Positions 10,970 through 22,829 of a DNA stretch of 64,000 nt are shown here, piece after piece. This stretch comes from Euglena gracilis (Eukaryota > Euglenida > Euglenophyceae > Euglenales). The stretch lies in NCBI GenBank assembly GCA_039621445.1, contig CP154954.1:50385847-50449846 (forward strand), given 5' to 3'. A program made the position numbers and the translations under genes. Below the pieces are notes generated by a model, which saw only the letters and a list, made by a program, of their open reading frames with translations, did not search any database and was not told the DNA's origin. Position 1 is the first letter of the stretch. Every line of letters begins with the position of its first letter.

Positions 10970-11085
10970 TCGCGGGGCTGGCCCCAACTTTATTTCAACG
11001 AACCCTGCCCCGGGGAGGTTCGCATCGGGCTGGGGCTGCTGGCTGGCTGGACCCCCTCCCCCGGGGGTCCCCTCCAGCTCCAGAA
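10970..11085. repeat. Dispersed repeat with CAACTTTATTTCA and GGCTGCTGGCTGG
   Basis: The phrase CCAACTTTATTTCAACG is followed by a GGCTGCTGGCTGG block. Related copies lie at 5290-5330, 16145-16245 and, inverted, 46120-46180. I see no gene between 9940 and 11200. A short plus-strand ORF at 10574-10735 is possible but unsupported. Confidence 0.55.
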
Positions 11086-11216
11086 CCCCCTGGTGGTGAG
11101 CGTTGAGAGTACTTGGCCAAATGCCAGAAAAACTGCCACAGATGGCTGTCAGGACCACCAATGGCTGGAGTTTCGCTGGGTGCAACGTGTTATTCCACAC
11201 AGACACACACACACAC

Positions 11217-11337
<121 letters not shown>

Positions 11338-12132
11338 AGACGTACAAAGGATGGCATACACACCCACACACAACACAACATTCACACACATTTCCACTCA
11401 GCAAAACACAATAAAATGAATAAAAATAAAACACACACTCAGAGAAAACAAATGGAACTCAATACATTCAACGTATTACATACCAAGAGGTTGCGCTCAG
11501 TGCAGACATACTCCTGCCAGCCGTTGCGTAAGGTTATGGCGAAAAATGTCATAACTGTCGGGAGCTCGGTCAAACATCTTTTTGCAACCCGCGACGTCTT
11601 CTGCGCTTGGGTGTCCGCAAAGCAAGGAACTCCCCCCCTCCCCCTCAGCAGGGACGGCCTGGGTCGACCAGGGCGTTATTCAAGGCCCGGGGGGGGGGTC
11701 CTGTTCAAAGGCTGGAAAATTTGGCGTGGCTGGAAAAAGGCTGCTGGCTGCCCTCCCCCCAAGGGGGTTCCAGGGCTGGAACCAGGTCCGACCCGGGTCG
11801 AACCGGGTGCAAAAAATCTACACTGCAAGAATGTGCAAAAAAGTGCAATAGTCGCCCCCTGATGCCCTTTCCTGGAAGTGGCCATTTTAAAAAGAGATTT
11901 GCCTGGGCCGCAATCAGGGCGTCGCATTTGAAGATCTGACCCCGTCTCCCAGGTGGGGGGGGGCAGCCAGTCCCTGGGCTGGTGACGACCCACCTGGCTG
12001 AGCCTGGGGGTGCGATGTTCCGGAAAAAGAAGCCTGAGCTCGATTCGGCAGGGTGGCACTCGGATTGCAACGTGGGGCCACGCGGCAAACAGAATGGTGG
12101 TAACAGTCCTCGCGGGCATTGCTGGAAATGGG

Positions 12133-12838
12133 CAGGGGGGGGGAAATTATGCGGTCTGGCAGGCGGGGAAAAAATGCAGAAATTATGCGGAAAAATGCGG
12201 GAAAATGCGGAAATTATGCGGAAATTATGCGGGAAAAAAATGCGGAAAATATGCGGAAAAATGCGGAAAATGCGGAAAATATGCCGAAATTCTGTGGAGT
12301 CCCAGGTCACATGGAGAGGATAGATATATTTCTACCTCACAATATGCAGGGTCCCGATGCTATTTGATTCCCATCGCCGATGCCCAAGCTTGCCAGAAGT
12401 CACCAAAATGCAATGGAAAAACAAAGCACAAATTATGCATAAAACAGAGAGATGAAAAGACGAGCACTTGTGCTCCAACATATTGGGGAAACAATGAACC
12501 TTGTAGTTGACCTGAAATGTAAAAAATTCACAAAAAATGCGGAAATTATGCGGAAAAATGTGGAAATTATGCGAAAAAATGCAGTAATTATGCGGAAAAA
12601 TGCGGAAAATGCGGGATAATGCGGAAATTATGCGGAAAAATGCGGAAAAATGCGGAAAATGCGGAAAAAATGCGGTCAAATGCGAAAATGCGGAAAAATG
12701 CGGAAAATTTACAAAAAAAATGCGGAAAATATGCGGAAAAATGCGGAAAAATGCGGAATAATGCGGAATAATGCGGAAATGCGGAAAAATGCGGAAAAAT
12801 GCGGAATAATGCGGACCGCATAATTTCCCCCCCCCCTG
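12133..12838. mobile_element. DNA transposon, CAGGGG ends, 7-bp TSD, subterminal ATGCGGAAA arrays
   Basis: The TIRs are near-perfect: CAGGGGGGGGGAAATTATGC at the left and its complement at the right. The flanks carry TSD AAATGGG at 12126-12132 and 12839-12845. Long arrays of ATGCGGAAA-like units lie inside both ends (12175-12290 and 12535-12815). The core of about 240 bp is different from that of the 7445-7966 element although the ends follow the same plan. The arrays generate the many spurious Cys/Arg and Phe/His frames here. Confidence 0.88.
12340..12513 (+). CDS. Small Cys-rich ORF inside the transposon core
   Basis: The plus-strand frame reads CYLIPIADAQACQKSPKCNG followed by KTKHKLCIKQRDEKTSTCAP and ends after EPCS with a stop near 12510. 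It contains six Cys in under 60 residues and lies entirely in the unique core between the repeat arrays. No start codon is certain and no family is recognised. Confidence 0.35.
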
Positions 12839-12849
12839 AAATGGGGTGC

Positions 12850-13600
12850 TTGCTCTGCTTGGACGGAAACACGGCGTGGTGGGGGGTGACGCCGTTTCCA
12901 GCAATGGTTGGCTGGGGGAATATAAAACACATAAATCACCTTTTCTCTTCTGGTGGACCTCCACATCGGTTGGTCATCAAACACATCCCTGGACAGAGAC
13001 AGTGCCCATGCACGTGATGCCCAAGCAATAAAAAATGCTTTGAAATGCTGAAAACAGTTAATTGAAAAGATGCTCAAAATGTCTTCCAAGCATGCGGAAT
13101 GCCTTGGCCATTTATCGTTTTGATGTTTACTACTGGGACACTGTGTTTCGGCCTGCCCTCCGACGAAGTTGGTTTGTGGACCTCCACCGCTGGTCGCCAT
13201 TTTACAATACAATACGCCGTGCACTGCACTGCACTGCACTTGTGGACGTTTGAAGGACGGTCATATAGAGCGGCGGGCAGGGGGGGGAGGGGCCGGTTGA
13301 GGTCAGGAGGGACGGAAGACCAGGTACACCGTGTTGAGGGGGTCCTCCTCCGGGTGATGGTGCACGCCACTGCCTGACGCATCGCTTGCTTTGCGAAGGC
13401 CTGAAGGAACCGGCCAGGTTGGGCCGATGTTGGGAGGGGGCCGTGTGGGCTCCAATGCCGAGGGGAGTAATGAGGTGCCTGGCCAAACGGTGTCCAAAAA
13501 ATGGCGGTCCAACAAGGGGGCACAGCGAGCTGGGGACCAATGAGAGGGGGCAGATGGGCACCGCCTTGTCCAAGGCACATCAATGTTCTAACAATATGCT
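12850..13600. other. Region without a confident gene; GC-rich candidate at 13260-13580
   Basis: Around 13260-13580 both strands have open GC-rich frames of 90 to 170 residues (for example minus-strand NTVYLVFRPS at one end). No domain is seen and I cannot choose a strand. The remainder is spacer. Confidence 0.35.
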
Positions 13601-13654
13601 GATCACAGGAGGGGGGCGGTCTAAGCGAAACGGTCTTCTCTGCGTCTTCGTGTC

Positions 13655-14380
13655 TTGGATGTAAGTAGGTAAGGCAGTCGGCAGGAAGGTGGGTGGGCAG
13701 GTAAACCCCCCCCCATTTAAACCGACCCCCCTTCTAAACCGACCTACCCTTCCAAACCGACCCATTGCAGAATTTAAACCAAAAAAAGAAATAAACCGAC
13801 CCATGGCAAATTGGATGACAAACATGCACAACATAATGGAAGCCGCCAACGGAAAGAGCATCCATGCTCATTGAATAGTTAGTATTGATGACCCAAAACT
13901 GGGATTTACACCCAAAATTAGGCATTTGCTTCCAAATATTGGAGTTTACACCTCAAATTGGGCATTTTCTTCCGAAAATTTGGTGTTGGAACCCAAAGAT
14001 TACAAAATTAGGCATTTGCCATCAAAAATTTGAAGATTGCACCCAAAATTAGGCAGTTTGCCACCAAAAATTGGATATTACACCCAAAATTCAGCATTTG
14101 CCCCCGAAAATTGAGCATTTGCATCCCAAATTAGGCATTTGTCACTCAAAGTTAGGAATTGGCCGACAAAATTCGGCATTTGCCAATTGAAATTGCCTTG
14201 CTGATATCAACCCGCTTCCGTCACACCGTCGGCCAGCCGTGTGCTCCCTCTGAAACCGACCCCCCGTCTAAACCGACCCCCTCCAGGATTTCCGCCAACC
14301 CAAAAGTCCTAAACCGACGGGTCGGTTTAAATGGGGGGGGGGGTTTAGGTAGGTAGGCCGGTAGGCCAGTAGATTGGTCG
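13655..14380. mobile_element. Element with AAACCGACCCCC subterminal repeats and an ATTAGGCATTTGC array
   Basis: Inverted ends read GGTAAACCCCCCCC then ATTTAAACCGACC at the left, and the complement at 14310-14370 at the right. TAAACCGACCCCC units occur just inside both ends. The centre (13885-14200) is a degenerate tandem array of about 30 bp built on CACCCAAAATTAGGCATTTG. I did not find a clean TSD. No ORF is credible. Confidence 0.6.
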
Positions 14381-14389
14381 ATTACAATA

Positions 14390-15300
14390 TCCGAACCGAC
14401 GGACCAAAACCGAAAGGCGCATCGTTTTCTGTCCGGGCCAATCGTCCAATCCCTCTCCCCAGGCCACGGCGTGGGCAGTACCCACAGAGCCGGAAAGAGG
14501 ACCGCTCTTCCACAAAGAGCCGCCATGCGCGGTAGTCCAAGCAAGGGGATGGCCAGGGCACCAACTGCAGCCAACTGACACCAGTTAGACTATCCCATCA
14601 ACAAAATCATTTGCAATGGGTCAGAAAGAACGCATGACCGGAAGCCGATACGTCAACCCCATCACAAAAGCAGGGTTGCCCATCAGATACCGACAGAGAT
14701 GGCAGAAAAGGGATGGCTTTCCAAAGGGGTGGCGGCCATTCAATGTGCCCACCCATCATCTGTGCAGAGCCTGCCCATAGCAGGCATCCAGCTTTGCCTG
14801 CCCACAGCACCCACCCGGTCCTCAAAAGCAGCCTGTGGGAGGGGGGCTGGAGACCTCGTGTGGCAGCGACCCAAAGGGATCCCGGTGGTCAGACCCAAAT
14901 TCCCCCAAAGTTCGTCCGCAATCTGGCCGAACTTTTCCCTAAAGTCCCCAACGGGGGAATCCTCCGGGAATCCGGTCGTGCACCTAACCCTATTCCAAAA
15001 AAAACCCTTAATTTTCCCGACAGTCGGACCCGGGTTTCACCATCCCCCCCCTCTTGGAAGTACTTAACGACCCGCGGGTCGGATTGTGGGAGGCTGCCAA
15101 AGTTTGATTGTTGCAAGGGGAACCAACTCCTGCGGTGGGGGTCAGTCTTTTTCTCGCCCTGGACCCCTGACCTGCGACTTGAAATCCTGTGACTTGAACT
15201 CCTCTTGTCGGCTGCACGACGTGAAACGCGCAGCCGAAAGTTGGCCAAAAAAATGTTTTTTTTCCTGCCTCGGTCGAATTTTCATCATGATTTGATGTGG
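14390..15300. other. No confident gene
   Basis: Minus-strand frames at 14400-14570 are open and GC-rich but unrecognised. The rest is spacer with G/C runs. Most of this lies downstream of the kinesin coiled-coil exon on the minus strand and could hold further unrecognised exons. Confidence 0.4.
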
Positions 15301-15445
15301 ATTTTGATGATAATTAATTTGGACTCATTGCAATTTTGAACCTTTGCAGGTTCAATTTCCGAGGTTGCTTGGGGGAGGCGGGTTGGAAAACAATTCGGCC
15401 CCTCGCGCCGAACACACACGTGCAACCCCCGCCCGCGCCCTGGCC

Positions 15446-15561
15446 TCCAGTTGGGCCTTCAGCGCCTCCACCTCCTCCCGCAGCGTCTGGATCTGCTTCG
15501 CCCGCTCCTGCAGCTCCATCTGCTGCTGCTTCGACTTCTCCTTCTCGGTGTGGTGCCGCCA
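15446..15561 (-). CDS. Kinesin, coiled-coil (stalk) exon
   Basis: The minus-strand frame starts [19 protein letters not shown] and continues [19 protein letters not shown], a clear heptad-type coiled coil. It joins in phase 0 to the neck exon at 19833-19902: the acceptor is CTGTGTCG| with CTG at -8, and the donor at 19832 is TTGCAG with CAG at +4. The donor CAGCCAGGC and the acceptor's complement CAGCCCGGC agree at 8 of 9 positions. This places a dimerisation stalk directly after the motor domain, as in N-terminal kinesins. The 3' end (15446) assumes a CAG donor. The open frame actually runs on to about 15352. Confidence 0.75.
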
Positions 15562-18500
15562 CGACACAGCCCGGCGTTGGGGGGGGACAGAAGTGGCACA
15601 TTCAAGCCCAAGGGGGAGGCAAAATGTGGTGGGGGTGAGACTCTCAGGGTTGCAGCATGCCGAGGGGAAGATGAGTGGGTAGGACCTGGCAAGTCAATAT
15701 CGAACGTCCCCTTGCCCCCCCAGGGTCCCCAGGCCCCACTTTTGAGGGGTTAACTTCTGGGGTCCAAAAAAGTTTTCGACGCTTTGCGCCGAAAGTTGAG
15801 CCCCCTCTCCTTGTCGTTGGCACCAGGGAATTTCTTAAAGCCCCCCCCCTGGGGGGTCCAGCCTCCGGCTGGCAAAAAAGGCTGCTGGCTGGAAATGAGC
15901 TGCTGGCTGGACACCCCCCCCCCGGGGGTGGGGGGAGGGGGGGTCCAGGCTGGGCTAGGTCGACGAAAACCAAAATTTTCTAACTCATTTTTGCCATTTT
16001 CGACATTTTGATGGATGGAGCTAGATCAATGCTGGGGGGCTGTGATGGAGGAAGCAGTGGTGAGGGGGAAAAATGCATGGATATGTGAGCTGGGCAGGCC
16101 AGTTGGCTGGGCGAGCCTGCGGCCGGCTGGCCCGGCCTCTGGCCGGGCTGGACCCGACTTTATTTCACTCGGCCCCCCGGGGAGGGGGCTCCCAGCCCGA
16201 ATTTGGGCTGCTGGCTGGATTTGAGCTCGTAGCTGGCTGTACCCCCCCCCCCGGGGGGGGGGGGGGTAGGGTGCCCTCCGGCTTAAGAAATTCCGTGGTT
16301 GGCACGCCAATGTTCCAGGAAAGTGTCATTGACACCGGGGTGGGGGGTCAACGACATAGCCGTGCCAACGGCATAATCCCATTAAAAAAAAACAGACCAC
16401 ACCAGCAAATGGCCTCCATGATTGTACTATTGGACCTCTCATATTTCACCAAAAGAATATGTTGCAGAAAAATGCTGTTGACACAGGGGGGGGGGGTGTC
16501 AACGACACACCGTGGCAACAACAAGGGGGGGGTAACCCCCCCGGAGAACCACTCAGCCCGATGCCCCAGCCGCTGAGTGGTTCTCCCGGGAGGGGGGGGG
16601 TTACCCCCCCTTGTTGTTGACACGGCGTGTCGTTGACCCCCCCCCGTGTCAACGGCACTTTTCTGCAACACAATTTTTTCTTTGCATTTGCCACAGTTTC
16701 TTTGTGTTTGCCACCCAATCCCCCCAGGGTCCCAATCCTAAAAAAAAAATGCTGTTGTACTCCCCTGCCTGCCCATAAACCCCCCCCCAAAAATAAGACC
16801 CCCCCCAAAAATAAGACCCCCCCCAAAAATAAGACCCCCCCTGGGCCGATCGAGCAAAAATCCAAAAATAAGACCCCCCCCATAAATAAGACCCCCCCTG
16901 ACGGCGCGAAGCGCCGGGGACGGTGAAAATTTTCCCGGAGAAATTGCCAAAAACCCAAATTTCACACACAAAAATGATGAAATTTCAAAAAATTTCAGAT
17001 TCTTGAAGTGCAAAAAACATGCTAAATGTCAACTTACACAAAATTACACATGGCGCGAAGCGCCGAAGGAAAATTTTTAGTGTTTTTGAGAACATCAAAA
17101 ATGTTTTTTTTAGGCCCGGGTCGGTCAAGAAAAAATCCAAAAATAAGACCCCCCCAAAAATAAGACCCCCCCTGGAGGTTTCCAGCAACGGACCCAAAAA
17201 TAAGACCCGGGTCTTATTTTTGGGGGGGGTTTAGCACCCTCCGAGAGTGCGACCTTCCTGAAAAAGAGCTTGCACAAGCCCCTCCCCCCCCCTCCAGCGG
17301 AATGGGAAGGCCTGGTTGGGGGTTTGGGAGGTGGGCGGGTGGTCGACCCCCCACAGAACTGAGCAAAAGAAAATTCCTTCGACGCCAAAGAAAAATTTTG
17401 ACCAAAAAATCGGCTCGCCTGAAACATGGGGTCGCCTTGGGGTTTCAGGGATTCCCGTAGAGCCTGTCCCCTCCCAATCGCAGAACTGGCCCGTCAAAAT
17501 CCTGAAAAAATGAAAATTGGCTGAGCAAATTTTGAGAGCGCGTTTTTGAGATCGGCACTGATTAACATGACTGATGGGCGCCACAAATCAGATGCAGCAA
17601 GCAGAAGGGTGCGCCTTGACCACAATTCTTCCAGCTGGGCATATTGCTTCCGCAACTGTTGCAATCAGGGCATTTTGGTAACCAACCCACATCTCCAATA
17701 TCAGGTTTTTCCTGCCATGGAAAAAAAAAATCTGGCCCCAACACACAAATACATCCATATCTTCCTATCTATCTATACACACACACGTACCATGTACAGT
17801 GGGGGAATTGATTACTTGCACACTCCAAATTTTGTGGGTGGCCGGGGTTGCCATCATGTGCTGCTTAAATATAAATAGGCCCCTGCTCAAGGCGGACTCA
17901 AGCCAGGCCAAGTTCGAAACAAAATTCATTTAACGTCATGAGCTGGAGTCAAATACATTGAATGAATCAAAATTTTTTGTTGTCCCAGCATGATTTTGGA
18001 ACTGTTTCCAGAAAACAACAACCTCCAAAAAGGAAAATGAAAATTATTACTCAAAAAGGGTTAAAGTTAAAATATAAGACCAATGATCATGATAATAAAA
18101 GTGCAGGGAAATGCATTACTCCCCCATCCAAGACAGCATGTCATTGACACGCATCCCCCCCCCCGGGTTCCTACCTAACTCGCATTTAGCTGTGAAAGTG
18201 ACTGTAAGCTTGCGCCGATGTACAATGTCCCAAAAAATTCTGTATTCAAACACCGAGGCCCCAGGTTCACTGAATTGGTGTGACCCTGCACCCCCGGGAC
18301 TGGGGCGAAAACAACGACTTGGAACACCATGGTCTGAAGACACAGGCTGCCAAGGCCCAGTGTGCATGAACCCAAAGCGCCAGGAAATGAAACGAGGGGA
18401 CTCCATTGTGCAGTTGCACAACAATTCTTTTCATTGCAAAAAATGAAACACATTGCGCATCGGCGATGTTGGCTTTTTTAATTCTACATGTGGGTGATCA

Positions 18501-21500
18501 TTGCGCACTTGGCAGTTATAACAATTCATATGCTAACATGTTCATTGCGCATCTGCGCAATGGGCACGCTTGTGTATGTATAAAGAGTGCATTCCTATCG
18601 GCGAAATGAATTTCCTCACCAAGCCCAACACTGGCCGTGCAGAGAGGGTCTCCTGACCATGCTTGTGCTTACCAATCGGGGGGGTGGGTGCTATAGGGTG
18701 CCTGCCCCTAGCAGGCACACCCCCCCCCGGGGGGGGGATAGGGGTCTGGGGCGGACCCAGAAAATTTTCATTGAAAATGGTCTTTTCCGGGCCCCCAGCG
18801 CGTTCGGCGCCGGGGTCGGAGGGGGTGCCCGCTATGGGCAGGCACCCTCCAAAACCCTACCCCGGGGGGGGGGGTCGGATCGGGTGCTATGGGATGCCTG
18901 CCCCTAGCACCCCCCCCGTGGGGTAGGCACCCGACTAAGCACAAGCCTGCTCCTGACACACCATAACATGCCAGAGAGAGGCCCATAAGATCAGGGGCTT
19001 CCGTTTACCATGCGCACATGCGCAACAGTTATCCATTGTGCACATACGCAATAGGTGAGCTTGAACGTGCTTCCCCTCAATCCAACCCCCCCAACCCCTC
19101 TACCACACCAGGTTTCCACCTTTTTCACAACGTGTGTGCAGAGTCCACCCTCTGGGCGCCTCAGCAGGCAACCCCACACGGACATCGCACAGCCTAAAAA
19201 AAAAAGCAACAAAAAGGGCCAAAATTCACCCGGCCTGCGTAGCACCATCTGGGGAAAACAGTCAAAGCTTCAAAACAAGGGAATCACAATGGGGGAATCA
19301 CAACGGCCCTTTTGGGAGAAACCACGTGCCCCAGAGTTCAAACCCGGGGTTTTGGACTTTTTTTAACATGGTGCACAGGCCAAAAAGACCACCAAATGAA
19401 CGTGCCATTGTAGAGGTTCTCGGTGGGACCAAAGGGCAAAAGGGTGGATTTCACCGCCGGGTTTCAAAAAGGTTGCAACATTGCGCTTGGGAGCAGTGCA
19501 AAAATCAACGTGCGAGTCAAGCCACCCAAGTTACTCCCCCAACAAGGGGGGGGGGGGGGGGACACCCCCCCCCACCTGCAACCCCCGACCAGGGGGGGGG
19601 CGTACGATTAGATGCCAAAAACAACCCAGTTTCCAAAGCCACAGACAACCCCCGATCAGGGAGGTGGTCGTACGCACCCCCTGACCTGCAACCCCCAACC
19701 GGGGGGTGGTCGTTGTTCAGGGGTGGTTGGTGGGCAAAGGGGGGGGGGTACGTCTATGTCCCCAGCACATTCTGGAACATGGAGGCCGAAATGCCTTCCT
19801 TCTTGCCCTCAAACAAAACAGCCTGGCTGCAACTCAAGCTTCTGCTGCAAAGCGTTGACCTTTGCATGGTTGATGATGTTCTTTGCCGAAGATGCGTACG
19901 TTGCACGCAGCAGAGCTCAACGAATACAGAAGGAACCCAAGCCTTTTGAAACCAGGACAGAACGTCCCATTTTCCCTGAGCGTGTCCGGAGAGCTTTGTT
20001 TGCGGAGCCTGCTGGGCAAAGTGGAGACGGTCTCGATGTAGTTGTACATGCTGGGGCTGACACAGGCCAGCATCCAAGTCCTCGAGTTCCCACCGAAACT
20101 CTCAGACAGCAATCGCGTCAATTTGGACTCGCGCAACGGCTGCACCCGTCCATTTCTAAAACCATGCCATCTGCCTGCACTGCCCTCATTATCCAGTGCC
20201 AGTGCAGTGGGTGAGCAAGTAACCAACAAAAGAAAAAGAATTTGGAATGCATACAAAATGTGGTGAATGCATAGCGCATTTAAAAAAAGTTGGTTAAATG
20301 AATATCTACTGCTATCCCTCGTTGCAACCAGGCAAATACTCCCCAGAGGGGATGGGAAATGGTGGAAACCTTCTGCTATTGATAATTTGCAGCGACCCCT
20401 CACGCCCTGTTCATGCAACGCAAAATTTTTTAGAAATCAAACCAACTGGATACCTGCTGGTGGGCTGAACTCCATCAATACAATGAATGATGAACACCAC
20501 ATTCAAATCTGATTCATACATCTTTTTCCACCAAAAGAAAACAAGGTTCGAGACAGTGCCGAAAAGAGGGAGTGCCCGGTGGCCCCTTGCCTTCAGAAAA
20601 TGAGTTCAGCGCACGGCCCAAGGCAGGCTGTCCTCGGCCAACCCAGAGGGGTTTTCCGTTTTCTGAAAGCCATTTTGAAGGGCAATGGGAATTCTCAAGC
20701 AACCGGTCATGCTCCGGTCATGCTGGCTGCCGGGGTGACCCCAGTGGGATCCGCAAAACGCTCGAATGTGTTTGTCATTTTTAACCCCAAAGTTCCCCAA
20801 TTAGAGTGAACATGCCCCCCCCCCCCGAAGCAGGCTCCCTGGCCTGTTGGCCAACATGGTCCGGGCCAGTCAGGGTTGTTTGGGAATCTCCGAGGGGGGG
20901 GGGTGGGGGACCCCCCTTCCGAAACTGGGGGGGGGGGTGGGGGGACCCCCCTCCTACCTCCAGTTTTCGGTCGCCGAAAATTTCGACCGCTTTTTGGAGT
21001 CAAAAGGTCAATTTTTCTGAAATTTCTCAAAAATGGTGGGGAATCAAAAGAAATGTCCAATACCTAAATTGAAGCCCTTAAAATGCCTTATCTAACAGTG
21101 CTTTGATTTCCATGCAACCCCACCTATACCGATTTGTGGTCATTTTTGGCCATTTTGCCAAAATTTCATGTTGAGCCTCCAAAAAAGTCCTAAAATACAC
21201 CCCCGGCGCGAAGCGCCGGAAATTTTTTTTTGCCCCTGCAGAGGAGGGGGAGGGGGGAGGGGGGAGGGGGGGACCCCCCTTCCGAAACGGGGGGGGGGCA
21301 GAGGGCCCCCCCCTACCACCTTACCCCTCTAGGGGGGGGGGTGACCCCCCACCACCTACCTCATGTCTGCGGAGCTTCCCATACAACCCTGGGGCCAGTG
21401 CAGCCTTCCCCACTGAATGCTGGGCAATTATTTTTTTTTTTTAAAAGGATGGGTGGGTGGGTGGGTCAACCTCTCATGGGGGAGTGTTGCGCATTTTCAG

Positions 21501-22737
21501 AAAAACTTGGGCAGCTTTGGGGTCAACTAAGTGAATCATGGTGCAGGCCCCCCACTCTACCTGCCATGTACTGGACCCTGGGGGCTGGGTGAGCTTGTCA
21601 TCGACAACAGGTTTTATATTTTCCTTCTGGTTTGTGCCCCCTGGTGCTTTATGGCAAAGGGGGTTGGGTGACACGAAGGGGGGAGGGGGGCCAACAAGCC
21701 GCCAAGCCAAAATTGCCTCAAAAATAAAAAAGGGGGGACATTTCGCCCCCAACAGGGGGGGGGGGGGGGCAACTTGGGGAGGTGGGGGCATGTTGGCCCC
21801 AACAGCCGGGGGGGGGGGGGGGCAATGAGGCAGGGGGTGGGAAGGAAGCCAAATTGGACCATTTTAGGCATGGGGGAGCCACTGAGCCGAAAAAGATTGT
21901 ACCACAAAAACAAACCCCAAAAAGAATTTTTTTGCGACACTTCCTGGGCAAACTTTCTCAGAAAATACTATTAAACCTGTTGCCCCACCACCAACCGCAG
22001 GGCTTCATAGTCGTTTGGTTATGTGCCGAAATTTTTTTCAAGGGACACAGCTTGGTTAAACTGGATATTTTCATTTCAATGCACCCTGGAAAGATTCCTT
22101 TGGCACCAAAAGAAAACGTTGACCCAAAAATGCACACCCGGAAATACAAGGAAGCCTGGTGGGGGGGGTCCGACCCCCCACCAGGATGGGGGTTGGGGGG
22201 GTTGATCCCCCCACCACCCGCAGGGTTTCGGGTATTCCCACGTGGTTCTGGCTGGACACCTGGCAGGTGGTCCCCTACCCTGGATGAAACCCCCACCCTG
22301 CGCACCTGTGGGGAGGGGGGGGGGCGTTTGCCTTCACATTCAAAAGAACAGCTTGGCTGAGGGTCAACAGGGAGAGGTTAATCCTCCGTGCCTCTTCAAA
22401 GCGGTCTCCTGAGGACCCAGTCTTGCTCTGGCGCTCACTGCCTGCAAGGTCCACAATACAAATGGTACTCTCTACGTCGCGCGCTTCTGGGTTGGGAGGG
22501 TCGTGGGTTGTCCCCAGGGACTGCTGCCCCACACAACGCTTGGATTGATGGTCAGACACAAAACAATGGAGGGGTAATCTTTTCACGAGACTTTTGTGAA
22601 CAACATTGCTGACAAATTGACGCGAGAACGCAAGAGGAAATAAATGATCCTGGCCGACAAGTTCTTCCGCAATTCACATGCAATTATCATCAAAGCTTGT
22701 TTTTTGACGCTGGATGGGCTTTGGTGTGGTGTGGTGT

Positions 22738-22829
<92 letters not shown>

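Larger units (their letters stand above)
15562..19832 (-). other. Nonconventional kinesin intron, 4.3 kb, containing other elements
   Basis: The donor is ...CTTGAG|TTGCAGCCAGGC and the acceptor is GCCGGGCTGTGTCG|TGG. CAG lies at +4 to +6 and CTG at -8 to -6. The exons are in phase 0 on both sides. The intron contains the GTCGTTGACAC repeats, AATAAGACCCCCC arrays and a complete 292-bp transposon at 18658-18949. Confidence 0.7.

Noticed and set aside
19960-20030. Frameshift in the kinesin after ETVSTL (reading on as LPSRLRK or FAQQAPQ)
   Set aside because: At first FAQQAPQ looked like a shifted kinesin ending, but the true continuation [15 protein letters not shown] starts at 19902. A CAG/CTG intron joins it in frame, so no mutation is needed.
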